A stretch of DNA of 64,000 nt, from positions 62,001 through 126,000 of the IMG/VR virus record IMGVR_UViG_3300047553_000365, one strand, 5' to 3'. Source of the stretch: a virus. The notes beneath the pieces were generated by a model. It had not been told where the DNA came from and made no database searches. It saw nothing but the letters and a program-made list of their open reading frames with translations. Below are positions 15,625 to 23,255 of this stretch, one piece after another (position 1 is the first letter of the stretch; the number at the start of each line of letters is the position of its first letter). The position numbers were made by a program, and so were the translations under genes.

Positions 15625-16220
15625 TTTCCTTTAATTCTATCGTGCTTATCACAATCATCAAGTCTAGCAGAAAGATTATCTGCCAAATGTAATACCCATG
15701 CTTCCTTAGTAGCAGGAGCCACAGGACTACCCCATTCTCTCATACCATGATGAGATAAAATATTATGAGTTACGTTTTCAATTCTAAAAGGAAATACCGT
15801 ATCTTCATATATAGGATTGTTAATAATTCTATCAACATGTCTTTCCCACTCAATTGCGGATCTTGAAATATGATGAATTGTTCTAGCATGATTATCATGT
15901 TTCCCCCACACTCCATCATCATCCTTTTGATAATCCCAGAGTTTACCAAAATCATGCCAAATAACACTAACAAAAACTTCGACTTGATCGAAATGATTAT
16001 CATCCCCATAACTTTTATGAGTTGCCCATATACTTCTGGCTAACATCCAAACTTCATAAGTATGTTTAAGTAATCCCCCATCACCATAATGATGATGTTC
16101 AGGTTTACCTGCACCAGACCAAATTCTAAAGTCTTCATCATTTAAGACTTTATTTACAAAAATCTCCACCCCATAAACTCTGGCCTGATTTTTCAATTCT
16201 TTAATGTAATCTATATTCAT
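15621..16220 (-). CDS. HD-domain phosphohydrolase
   Basis: The 199-residue protein has the HD-superfamily metal ligands in order: GGLLKHTYEV, VIWHDFGKLWDY, a following HHISRSA, LSHHGMREWGSP and LHLADNLSARLD. The last two segments resemble the HD domain of YhaM-type 3'-to-5' exoribonucleases, although the OB domain is missing. It probably hydrolyses a phosphoester in a nucleotide or RNA. The ATG at 16220 follows the upstream stop by 2 nt; an upstream start would overlap that gene. Confidence 0.85.
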   Translation of the reverse strand: MNIDYIKELKNQARVYGVEIFVNKVLNDEDFRIWSGAGKPEHHHYGDGGLLKHTYEVWMLARSIWATHKSYGDDNHFDQVEVFVSVIWHDFGKLWDYQKDDDGVWGKHDNHARTIHHISRSAIEWERHVDRIINNPIYEDTVFPFRIENVTHNILSHHGMREWGSPVAPATKEAWVLHLADNLSARLDDCDKHDRIKGK

Positions 16221-16221
16221 A

Positions 16222-16422
16222 TTATTTTTTTTCCTCATCTAGTGTCCAGTAATATTCCACGGTAGTTCTATTTGATTCAAACACAAATGGAGACTCCACA
16301 CATTTCAAACGAATAAAATCTTTCTTAAGATCAACATACTCTAACATCGCTTTAATCCCTTCAAGTTTATGAGTATATATTCTACCCATAATTAGAGGCA
16401 TTGTATATAAATAGAAATTCAT
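16222..16422 (-). CDS. Small protein of unknown function
   Basis: The 66-residue protein starts MNFYLYTMPLIMGRI and has a beta-rich look. A longer reading to 16497 would overlap the upstream gene by 68 nt, so the ATG at 16422 is chosen. No family was recognised. Confidence 0.55.
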   Translation of the reverse strand: MNFYLYTMPLIMGRIYTHKLEGIKAMLEYVDLKKDFIRLKCVESPFVFESNRTTVEYYWTLDEEKK

Positions 16423-16429
16423 ATTCAAA

Positions 16430-16726
16430 TTAATAAAAATACTTATCTTGGTCAAGCTGTTCTTGAATATAAGATGCTCTTTTAAGAATACCTCCAACAG
16501 CGTTTTTTAATTCTTCTTCCGATGGGTCTGTAATATTTGATGCAATAGGTTTTTTTATCTTATCATACTCAAGATCCAACCATTCTGATAAAGCTAAAGA
16601 CTCTGAATATTTCATATTACCATCCTTTTCAAAAGTGAATCCAATGGATTTAAGAAAATCCATTCTCTGATAATATTTTTCGCAATCAGATTCTTTCCAA
16701 ATTTTTATAAAATCTTTTTTATTCAT
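16430..16726 (-). CDS. Small helical protein of unknown function
   Basis: The 98-residue charged protein is predicted to be mainly helical. No motif was recognised. It lies 15 nt after the DUF3307-like gene in the long run from the promoter at 19137-19156. Confidence 0.6.
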   Translation of the reverse strand: MNKKDFIKIWKESDCEKYYQRMDFLKSIGFTFEKDGNMKYSESLALSEWLDLEYDKIKKPIASNITDPSEEELKNAVGGILKRASYIQEQLDQDKYFY

Positions 16727-16740
16727 TGGTTTGTTATGTT

Positions 16741-17091
16741 TTACTTTAGTAAGAAATAGGTTCCAAACAGAGTAGCATAGTGAATTAATTGGTCAATACC
16801 CACACAATCCCAGAATTGCTTATTAGGATAGTGTTTAGCATTGTATCGGGAAGTAATAGCATCCGTAAGAAAGTGTAAAATGGTATTAGATTGCACCCAG
16901 ATCAACGCACAGACGATTGAAGCAAATGGTAGGATAAGTCCCGCAATAGCCAATCCAGCAAGGTATACAAGGACATGGACGCTTAATGCATTCCAGTTCT
17001 TACTCTTGTTTTCTGCCATCCATCTAGTCTGCAAAAGCCAATCAAAGGTGGTATGCATTGCCAGTATTGTTAATATTTGTAAGTATGTCAT
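16741..17091 (-). CDS. DUF3307-like membrane protein
   Basis: The 116-residue protein has several membrane segments and the DUF3307 pattern: HTTFDWLLQTRWMAENKSKN at the N-terminus, a membrane-embedded HFLTDAIT, and FWDCVGIDQLIHY near the C-terminus. The conserved polar residues inside membrane segments suggest an enzyme or transporter, but the family has no established function. It overlaps the upstream gene by 4 nt. Confidence 0.8.
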   Translation of the reverse strand: MTYLQILTILAMHTTFDWLLQTRWMAENKSKNWNALSVHVLVYLAGLAIAGLILPFASIVCALIWVQSNTILHFLTDAITSRYNAKHYPNKQFWDCVGIDQLIHYATLFGTYFLLK

Positions 17092-17291
17092 AATGTTTTG
17101 TTTAATAGGTTAGTAACTTCATCTTTCATTGAGATTAAATTTTCTAATGCGTTGGTTAAGGCTTCTTCATCAGACATTCCTTCTCCAATAATCATAAACC
17201 CATCATGATGTTTTTCATCATATTCCTGTCCCTTTATAATAACTTGTCTTGTGCCACAAGGCCATCCTATCAATGCAATTTTGTTATTCAT
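17088..17291 (-). CDS. Small protein of unknown function
   Basis: The 67-residue protein starts MNNKIALIGWPCGTRQV and ends in an acidic helix. It overlaps both neighbours by 4 nt. No family was recognised. Confidence 0.6.
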   Translation of the reverse strand: MNNKIALIGWPCGTRQVIIKGQEYDEKHHDGFMIIGEGMSDEEALTNALENLISMKDEVTNLLNKTL

Positions 17292-17734
17292 GGGTTTAAG
17301 AGTTCGGGATTTTCAAAAATGTTGCCAACAACTTCATACCGACCCATTGTTTGATTCAGTGGATACTGTTCTTGAAAGATAGATCCCAAAATAGAATGAT
17401 TTAATTCATGTAAGTGATAAGAGGGGGAGTGCATTTTATTTAAAGAAACTGCTACAGCAAATCCAACTTCTTCGTATTTAGACCAAACAACCAATTGAGG
17501 ATTTCCCCAATCTTCATCTGATGTTTCGTTAATAATCAAGTCTCCCTCATAAATCTCTTTTCCATTTTTGTCTTTTAATCCTGTGTATTGTTGAACTATT
17601 TGATCCCTACACTCATATTCATACTTAGATTTTTCTCCAAACAATACTTCACCATCAAGAGAAATTAAGAAATCTCTGCCCGTAGACCATTCTTTTTTGG
17701 ATTCATCCCATAATCTAAATTTAAGTGTTTTCAT
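17288..17734 (-). CDS. YopX-family protein, copy 1
   Basis: The 148-residue protein shows the YopX pattern: LKFRLWDESKKEW at the start, IVQQYTGLKDKNGKEIYEGD in the middle and YEVVGNIFENPELL at the end. YopX proteins are common in phages and have no firmly known function. It overlaps the second YopX gene by 4 nt, an adjacent duplication; a third copy is at 28044-28442. Confidence 0.88.
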   Translation of the reverse strand: MKTLKFRLWDESKKEWSTGRDFLISLDGEVLFGEKSKYEYECRDQIVQQYTGLKDKNGKEIYEGDLIINETSDEDWGNPQLVVWSKYEEVGFAVAVSLNKMHSPSYHLHELNHSILGSIFQEQYPLNQTMGRYEVVGNIFENPELLNP

Positions 17735-18162
17735 AATCCAAAATAAGGAGTATTTTCTACTTGTTTTAAAATTTGAAGCTCTCTTTGGGCTTCCTCTTCC
17801 AACATATCAGGAGTCTCAAAAATGTTACCAACTACTTCATCACCACCGGGAATATAAAATCCTCCAATTTCATCAGATTCAATATTTTTTCCCATTTCAT
17901 ATGTAGGATCTTCTTTGGAGTATCTTACCACTCTAATAGACCAATCCCAAACACCACGACCATAGTGTATATAGCTCTTAACAAGATCCCCCTCATATAC
18001 AGGAACCCCTTTAATATCTTTAAATCCAATATACTGTTGAATAGTTAGACCCTTAACATTAGCAAAGAACCACCCCAATCTATTCCTTCCTTCTGTAGTA
18101 AAGGAATAGATAAATTTATTTTCCTTGGGATTCCAAGCTCTGAATTTAAGTTCTTTACTCAT
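17731..18162 (-). CDS. YopX-family protein, copy 2
   Basis: The 143-residue protein has the YopX marks: LKFRAWNPKENKF, IQQYIGFKDIKGVPVYEGD and DEVVGNIFETPDML. It is a diverged tandem paralogue of the next gene and directly abuts the large protein gene upstream. After the usual C-terminal block it has an extra helical tail of about 25 residues. Confidence 0.88.
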   Translation of the reverse strand: MSKELKFRAWNPKENKFIYSFTTEGRNRLGWFFANVKGLTIQQYIGFKDIKGVPVYEGDLVKSYIHYGRGVWDWSIRVVRYSKEDPTYEMGKNIESDEIGGFYIPGGDEVVGNIFETPDMLEEEAQRELQILKQVENTPYFGL

Positions 18163-19241
18163 TATCTTACAGCAGCAGGAATATAGTTAAGGTTTGCAGT
18201 AGACAGATTTTGAACCTTAGTAGATGCATAGAGAGAAAGATCGGAAATAGTGTGTGCATATCTACGATAATCCAATGCGCTATCTGCTTCAATCTTAGTC
18301 TTTCTGTGTTTAATTCTAGCATTAGTAAAACGACCATCCCATGCATAAGTTTCATCATCTCCCGTATTAGACAGATAATTGAACTTGGTCTTATTCAAAA
18401 GGTGTCCGTTATTATGGTGCAAGTCGAGAACTTTGTCAACCCATAATTCCTTTTCCTTGGCATTTCTAGGATGTTGAAACAGGAATTCCGTAGCATCCCC
18501 CCAAAGCTTACCACCATAAGCCTCATCCCAACAAAATTCTCTATAACCATAGAAAATATCAGAAATAAGCTTGTTAGTAATATCTTCAGGTCTTTTACCT
18601 TTTTCAAGGTAAACTCGCAATGCTCCACTATCATACAAATGAAGACAATCCTTAGATACGGACTTAATACGAGTATACATACCTTTGGGATATTGCTTAC
18701 TCTCATGCAGCATAGCTTGGTCATTGAAGTGTCTAAACTCACGAATGACAGAGTATTCCAATGCTCTACGAACTTCATTATACATATCCTCCACGGTCTG
18801 TTCGTAGGTTTCCTCAATTCGTCTGACCCTATTAGAATGGTTTAACGAATTTGAACCAGCAAAGTAATTCAAAAGACTAAGGGTGTAGAAGTCGAAAAAT
18901 TTAGTAATACAATTAGGAAGCTTTTCAGGTTGAAAATTATCCTCTTCATCCCATTCATCCTCAATTTCGACAGTCCATTTAGAATCTAGCTTCTTAGCAT
19001 TCTTATTCTTACCAACCTCTACCGCCGTCACATTATACTTAACAGTGGGTTTATGCTTAATATGCTTACCACCCGCCACACTCTTCGCCTTTGGTTTTGC
19101 TTTAGTTTTCATATCTGGTTTTTCTTCGATAGGGGCATTATACCCGGTTTTAATTACTTCTTCCTTTTCTAAAAAGAATAGATTCGCTCCTGTAAGGACT
19201 TTTAACAACATTTCATCAGGTTTCGTATTCATATCATTCAT
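18162..19241 (-). CDS. Large protein of unknown function with two possible starts
   Basis: The reading frame encodes 359 residues from the ATG at 19241, which overlaps the HAD gene stop (translational coupling). A promoter copy (19137-19156) lies inside the frame. The next ATG at 19112, 24 nt past its -10 box, would give 316 residues starting MKTKAKPKAKS. The N-terminus is Lys-rich; the rest contains HFNDQAMLHESKQYPKG and a C-terminal ALDYRRYAHTISDL. No family was recognised. It may be made in two forms, one from each promoter, or only in the short form. Confidence 0.75.
   Translation of the reverse strand: MNDMNTKPDEMLLKVLTGANLFFLEKEEVIKTGYNAPIEEKPDMKTKAKPKAKSVAGGKHIKHKPTVKYNVTAVEVGKNKNAKKLDSKWTVEIEDEWDEEDNFQPEKLPNCITKFFDFYTLSLLNYFAGSNSLNHSNRVRRIEETYEQTVEDMYNEVRRALEYSVIREFRHFNDQAMLHESKQYPKGMYTRIKSVSKDCLHLYDSGALRVYLEKGKRPEDITNKLISDIFYGYREFCWDEAYGGKLWGDATEFLFQHPRNAKEKELWVDKVLDLHHNNGHLLNKTKFNYLSNTGDDETYAWDGRFTNARIKHRKTKIEADSALDYRRYAHTISDLSLYASTKVQNLSTANLNYIPAAVR
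19137..19156 (-). promoter_or_regulatory. Early/middle-type promoter copy 9, inside a reading frame
   Basis: TAATTAAAACCG, GG, perfect -10 TATAAT. The spacer is 2 nt instead of 3. It lies within the frame of the 359-residue protein and precedes the internal ATG at 19112 by 24 nt. It would drive the short form and the long gene run down to 14464. Confidence 0.68.
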
Positions 19242-19752
19242 GTTTGGTTTCTAAAAATGCTTTAACATCTTTCTCAAAGGTGCAATCAGGAAAATTAACA
19301 CCATAGTAATCATCAACCTGAAGGTAGTTACCACCCCCAAGTTTTATACCTATATACTGTAGCTTCTCAAAGTTCTTATGAATGGGAAGATTGTCAATCA
19401 GAACATTATTAGGATTTGCTAGTTTAGAGGGAATGACATAACCACCACCATAAGCACCCCGAACATAATTGTTTTGTAGGTCTTCCATTGCATGAATGGT
19501 TTGATATGTGAAATCAAATTTACCCAAAACATTTATCTCCATAGCATAGTGTCTCATGGCAGCAGTAAGGATGAACACCTTATCTTTACCAACTAATTCT
19601 CTTGCAAATCTCAATACTTCTTTCGCTTCTGGTCTTATGATAGTATAATATACTCCATCGGCCAAAACAATAGTAAAATGCTCTTGTTCAGGCTCATCAA
19701 TACTAGAATAGACCAAAGTTTCATCTAGGTCAAAAAATACATTCTCTATCAT
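19234..19752 (-). CDS. HAD-superfamily phosphatase (FCP1-like), possible 3'-end healing enzyme
   Basis: The 172-residue protein starts with the HAD catalytic motif FFDLDETLVYSS (nucleophile Asp and DxDxT) near residue 8, has ILTAAMRHYA as motif II and NVLIDNLPIHK plus LQVDDYYG as later acidic motifs. It resembles small FCP1/NIF-type phosphatases. It is 1 nt downstream of a P-loop kinase of the polynucleotide kinase type. T4 Pnkp is a fusion of exactly these two activities, so this pair may be a split end-healing enzyme; that link is inference. The start at 19752 avoids overlap with the kinase. Confidence 0.86.
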   Translation of the reverse strand: MIENVFFDLDETLVYSSIDEPEQEHFTIVLADGVYYTIIRPEAKEVLRFARELVGKDKVFILTAAMRHYAMEINVLGKFDFTYQTIHAMEDLQNNYVRGAYGGGYVIPSKLANPNNVLIDNLPIHKNFEKLQYIGIKLGGGNYLQVDDYYGVNFPDCTFEKDVKAFLETKHE

Positions 19753-19753
19753 A

Positions 19754-20158
19754 TTACAGTTTAAGTGATTCAATAATGCTTTCCTTCTGTCTAATCAAAG
19801 TTTCTTCAGGAACATTGTGAGTATTCTTACCACCGTGACGATTTTCCATCACAATAAAATGCACAGGAATACCACGGGATCTTGCAGTAGATGCATAGAA
19901 TTCAAAGTCCTTAGTTTTAGTATTGGTATTGGCAATCACGATGTTCTCAATAGAATCATCATCCAATGCCTTAAGAAACTTATCCTTACACCAACCATGT
20001 GCCTTGGGAATGTCCTTAACATTCCAGTTATAGAAACCATAGGTTTCATAATACCAATCATCTGCGGTGCAGATAACTTTAGGATCTGCAATAAGATTGG
20101 AGAAGGTAGACTTACCGCTACCACTCACACCACGAATGATAATAACACTCTTTTTCAT
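19754..20158 (-). CDS. P-loop kinase of the polynucleotide kinase type
   Basis: The 134-residue protein has Walker A GVSGSGKST at residues 10-18, a TADDW acidic motif near 32 and IVIANTNTKTKDFEFY near 73. This is the pattern of the kinase domain in T4 Pnkp and related small kinases that phosphorylate 5'-OH ends. It lies directly after the promoter at 20165-20185 (ATG 6 nt after the -10 box) and is followed by a HAD phosphatase. The role in RNA end-healing is inferred from the fold, the neighbour and the two RNA ligases in the window. Confidence 0.87.
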   Translation of the reverse strand: MKKSVIIIRGVSGSGKSTFSNLIADPKVICTADDWYYETYGFYNWNVKDIPKAHGWCKDKFLKALDDDSIENIVIANTNTKTKDFEFYASTARSRGIPVHFIVMENRHGGKNTHNVPEETLIRQKESIIESLKL

Positions 20159-20164
20159 GCGCCT

Positions 20165-20185
20165 ATCATATCCCGGTTTTAATTA
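20165..20185 (-). promoter_or_regulatory. Early/middle-type promoter copy 10 (kinase-phosphatase unit)
   Basis: TAATTAAAACCG, GGA, -10-like TATGAT, 6 nt (AGGCGC), ATG at 20158. Confidence 0.75.
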
Positions 20186-20189
20186 CTAC

Positions 20190-20525
20190 TTATTTCCCTC
20201 TTTTGATCTTTTCCTTACGAATAGCCTTAGATTCTTTTTTATTAGGAATATGAGGAAGTCCTTCCAAAACATCAATAAAATCCCCCACATTAACAGCCAT
20301 ACGAATCGAAGGATATTCTATTCCACAATATTTTATATTGGGAACTATAAAAACTATATTAGATTTACGATCATAACCATTAATACCAATAGGCTTTTGA
20401 TTTAAAATATACCTAGGATTAAAAGTTAAAATTTCTTCCTTGGTAATTCTGGGAAGTTTGATTCTTTCATATTCATCCCACCCAAGGCTAACTAAAACAT
20501 CTATAAGTTCTCTTTCGGTGTTCAT
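20190..20525 (-). CDS. Protein of unknown function
   Basis: The 111-residue protein has a mixed alpha/beta pattern and a basic C-terminal tail (KESKAIRKEKIKRGK). Its ATG at 20525 lies next to the stop of the upstream gene (TAGTATG); an upstream alternative start is less likely. No family was recognised. Confidence 0.6.
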   Translation of the reverse strand: MNTERELIDVLVSLGWDEYERIKLPRITKEEILTFNPRYILNQKPIGINGYDRKSNIVFIVPNIKYCGIEYPSIRMAVNVGDFIDVLEGLPHIPNKKESKAIRKEKIKRGK

Positions 20526-20526
20526 A

Positions 20527-20994
20527 CTACAACACAATTTTAATTTTAGAAACTTTATTTAAAATTTCCTCTCTAATTTTATCTACTGATATCTTTGGAG
20601 GATTTTTCTTTTTATAATCACTATCATCATAACTACCCCAAGAACACCCATAATAATAGGGTTCCCCACTTTTAGTCTTATTACAACAAGGATTATACTT
20701 TTCAGCTATTTCCATAAGTTTGAATGTATAATGATAGAAACTATCAAAATTCCAAACATCATATTCGAAAGAGGACGCACTACTATATCCTTCTTCTCTG
20801 GCAAGAACCATTATCTCTTCTTCCTTCTTTTCTTGTAGTTCCTTATTATTAGGCCACTCATGTCCCCAAATATCGTTTTCATCATTTCTATTTGAAAACA
20901 TAATACCAGAGTAATAGTAAATATTACCACTTTTATCAAACTCATATATTTCCATATGAGTTTCATCAACTTTATGTTCTATCGTTATGCTCAT
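20527..20994 (-). CDS. Protein of unknown function with a small Cys cluster
   Basis: The 155-residue protein is acidic, rich in Tyr and Asp, with a NPCCNKTKSGEPYYYGCSW segment that could bind a metal. No family was recognised. It overlaps the SLOG-fold gene by 4 nt. Confidence 0.62.
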   Translation of the reverse strand: MSITIEHKVDETHMEIYEFDKSGNIYYYSGIMFSNRNDENDIWGHEWPNNKELQEKKEEEIMVLAREEGYSSASSFEYDVWNFDSFYHYTFKLMEIAEKYNPCCNKTKSGEPYYYGCSWGSYDDSDYKKKNPPKISVDKIREEILNKVSKIKIVL

Positions 20995-21548
20995 GATATT
21001 AGCTCTAACTTATTAATCTCTTTCATAACATCATCTTCGGAAAGATGATATAAATTATAAATTGGTATATTTCTACTTTTTGCAATTCTCATGGCTTGCC
21101 CTGTTCCTCCTACATCGGTTCCATCATGTGTCCAACATATAACAAAACTACTATCGGGTTCATTATTCACATAACCACAAATTTGTCTATAGTTTCTAGC
21201 ATGAAAATAACCATCTGGAACATTAGGTTTTCCCTCCTTATTTATAATATATGATCCTCTAGGATGGAACTTTACTACAGATTTAAAAGCCTCTTCATCA
21301 TAATCAGATAAAATCCTATATGTATGTTGAGGATGAGAATCTTTAAATTTTTTGTTAAAATTATTCCAAGGCAACCATATTTGTGCATCACAACCCTTAA
21401 CACCTTTAGCAAATGCTTGATCTGCGCCCTCGGCATTACCTGATCTTAAAGTATATCCCATACATTCAAGTTTACCTGCAATACTAGTCATAGTCTTAGA
21501 AATATCATCAGGAATAGTCCTAGATCCTATACCAGCATAATACTTCAT
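20991..21548 (-). CDS. SLOG/DprA-like Rossmann-fold protein
   Basis: The 185-residue protein starts YAGIGSRTIPDD, has LRSGNAEGADQAFAKG near residue 35 and GGTGQAMRIAKSRNIPIYNL near 147-166. These are the nucleotide- or ADP-ribose-type binding loops of the DprA/LOG (SLOG) superfamily. Family members bind DNA, nucleotides or NAD-derived signals, or cleave nucleotide base bonds. No DprA-type DNA-binding extension is seen. In a phage with several NAD/ADP-ribose-related genes, a ligand derived from NAD is an attractive but unproven idea. Confidence 0.82.
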   Translation of the reverse strand: MKYYAGIGSRTIPDDISKTMTSIAGKLECMGYTLRSGNAEGADQAFAKGVKGCDAQIWLPWNNFNKKFKDSHPQHTYRILSDYDEEAFKSVVKFHPRGSYIINKEGKPNVPDGYFHARNYRQICGYVNNEPDSSFVICWTHDGTDVGGTGQAMRIAKSRNIPIYNLYHLSEDDVMKEINKLELIS

Positions 21549-21549
21549 A

Positions 21550-22188
21550 TTACTTCTTAGTTAAAGGGGTGGCACTACTAAGTTGATTATTTTCAATCAA
21601 AAACACTTCACCATTCTTAGGACTTTTATACGATTCAAATTCTTCAACAGTCCATCCAAAAAGATACATGAGATACACCTTGTTGAATTCACCATGAGAA
21701 ACCACAATGTTATTACTAGATGCATTATTAAGAAGATGTTGGTGAAAGATCATAGCTCTCTGATAACAGTCAGCAAAACTTTCTCCCCCATCAGGTCTAT
21801 TATAGAAGTTGAAATCATGTTCAGTATGAAGTTTATTAAAGGTTAGTTCTCTAAGCTTTCCCCATTCCCTTTCTCTAAGAATAGGCATAGTAAAATGCTT
21901 ACCAAAAGAATACATGGGAATACCACTTAGTTCATACTTAATAACACTAGCAGTTTGTTTTGCCCTCCTAAATGTAGAGGTAAACATATTAAACATTTGC
22001 GGTGTATGAGTAGGATACTCTACTTGATTATCAAATCTATCAAGTAACTGAATAATCTTCTTTGCTGCTAAAGATGCGTGTCCCGTTCCTTTAGCAGTAA
22101 GTTGAATATCTGCATCATGTTTAGTGAAGTAAACAGAATGATCTGCATTACCTTCTGATTCTCCATGTCTGACTAGCCAAATTCTCAT
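21550..22188 (-). CDS. Histidine phosphatase (phosphoglycerate mutase-like)
   Basis: The 212-residue protein begins MRIWLVRHGESEGNAD, the RHG motif carrying the phospho-accepting His8. It has the second-half NNIVVSHGEF motif near residue 160, FTSTFRRAKQTA with the phosphate-binding Arg, and an acidic REREWGKL. These are typical of the histidine phosphatase clan acting on small phosphoesters. The substrate is unknown. It overlaps the upstream small gene by 4 nt. Confidence 0.88.
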   Translation of the reverse strand: MRIWLVRHGESEGNADHSVYFTKHDADIQLTAKGTGHASLAAKKIIQLLDRFDNQVEYPTHTPQMFNMFTSTFRRAKQTASVIKYELSGIPMYSFGKHFTMPILREREWGKLRELTFNKLHTEHDFNFYNRPDGGESFADCYQRAMIFHQHLLNNASSNNIVVSHGEFNKVYLMYLFGWTVEEFESYKSPKNGEVFLIENNQLSSATPLTKK

Positions 22189-22316
22189 GATTCTTCTTTG
22201 ATTTGTTTTTTACCGTCTTTTCTTACACGCTTATTTTGTGGTTTTTTCCAATCTCGTAGATGTTTCCACCGTTGGACAGTTTTAACTGAACCTTTGCCTT
22301 TAGATGAAGATGCCAT
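22185..22316 (-). CDS. Very small basic protein
   Basis: The 43-residue protein starts MASSSKGKGSVKTVQRWKHL and is strongly basic throughout, as expected for a nucleic-acid or ribosome-binding peptide. The ATG at 22316 directly follows the stop of the upstream gene, and its end overlaps the histidine phosphatase start by 4 nt. A longer upstream reading would overlap the preceding gene by 71 nt. Support comes from position and the overlaps. Confidence 0.55.
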   Translation of the reverse strand: MASSSKGKGSVKTVQRWKHLRDWKKPQNKRVRKDGKKQIKEES

Positions 22317-22317
22317 A

Positions 22318-23046
22318 TCAGTTTCCTTTAAGATTAATAGGTTTTTCTCTGTCAGTAATTCTAAAGACAGGATGCGGAGTAAAGCCACCTTGATAAGTTC
22401 CCCAAGGGGGAGTCATATTATCACCAGTAACATCACAATACTTTGCAATATTAGGATACCACTTCTTGTTACTGATTAAACCAACCTTGTCCTTATGAAC
22501 AAAAATATGATAACCACCACGGGTTTCCACAACATCACAATAACCTTCGCAAAGGTCAATACACTCCATAATAGTCTTTTCATCCTTGGAGTCAAGATCA
22601 AAAGGAATATATTTTTTATTGCTACTGCAAGACCTTTGAATCTCACTAAGAATTTCCGCATGAGGATTTGCATTCTTGGAAGAACATTCCAATAGAGTAG
22701 CTAAAACGCTAATACCCTTAAGAGTAGCCTTCCATAGATCCCTAGGATTAGGAGTAACATATAATGCAAGTGCCTCTTGAGGAACAGGCTTATCTTGCTC
22801 TCCCTTAACTCTATATGCACCAAGCTTACATTCAAGCTGTGCTACCTTACCATAAAAGTATTCCTTATCGGTGGTGAACCTCTTAAGTTGTCCTTTGTCA
22901 CTTTTAATCCAAGGCATATCGTGACAATACTTCTTACGACAAAAAAGACAACCATAGTATTTCTCATTTACTTCCAGATCAGGAAGCCAATCAATAAATT
23001 CTCGGAAAAGTTTATCATCAGTAATAATTTGATAAGTTTCGCTCAT
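22318..23046 (-). CDS. Putative primase-polymerase (AEP/PrimPol)-like protein
   Basis: The 242-residue protein contains YIPFDLDSKDE followed by VVETRGGYHIFVHKD, which resembles the DxD and sxH motifs of archaeo-eukaryotic primase-polymerases. It also has an N-terminal Cys cluster (CLFCRKKYCHD) that could bind zinc. The catalytic assignment rests on motif spacing only and is uncertain. It starts exactly 6 nt after the -10-like box at 23053 and leads a unit with a basic peptide, a histidine phosphatase and a SLOG protein. Confidence 0.6.
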   Translation of the reverse strand: MSETYQIITDDKLFREFIDWLPDLEVNEKYYGCLFCRKKYCHDMPWIKSDKGQLKRFTTDKEYFYGKVAQLECKLGAYRVKGEQDKPVPQEALALYVTPNPRDLWKATLKGISVLATLLECSSKNANPHAEILSEIQRSCSSNKKYIPFDLDSKDEKTIMECIDLCEGYCDVVETRGGYHIFVHKDKVGLISNKKWYPNIAKYCDVTGDNMTPPWGTYQGGFTPHPVFRITDREKPINLKGN

Positions 23047-23052
23047 GACCCC

Positions 23053-23073
23053 ACTATACCTCGGTTTTAATTA
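23053..23073 (-). promoter_or_regulatory. Early/middle-type promoter copy 11
   Basis: TAATTAAAACCG, AGG, -10-like TATAGT, 6 nt, ATG at 23046. It overlaps the stop codon of the gene ending at 23067. Confidence 0.75.
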
Positions 23074-23255
23074 ATAAACTTCTCTGCCTCTTTCTCTGTC
23101 TTTAACAGAATTTTCTTAGAGACTTCCAACATACTAAGAGCAAATTCATCAGGAAGTTTTTTAACATGTTCTTCCCAAAATAAAACATAACCCTTGGCAT
23201 TCATTAAGCGTCTACTATAGATGCGCTTAATTCTATATTCATCATTCTCTTCCAT
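23067..23255 (-). CDS. Small helical protein of unknown function
   Basis: The 62-residue charged protein is predicted to be helical. Its ATG shares one base with the stop of the DNA ligase gene (TAATG), and its stop is inside the next promoter element. No family was recognised. Confidence 0.62.
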   Translation of the reverse strand: MEENDEYRIKRIYSRRLMNAKGYVLFWEEHVKKLPDEFALSMLEVSKKILLKTEKEAEKFIN

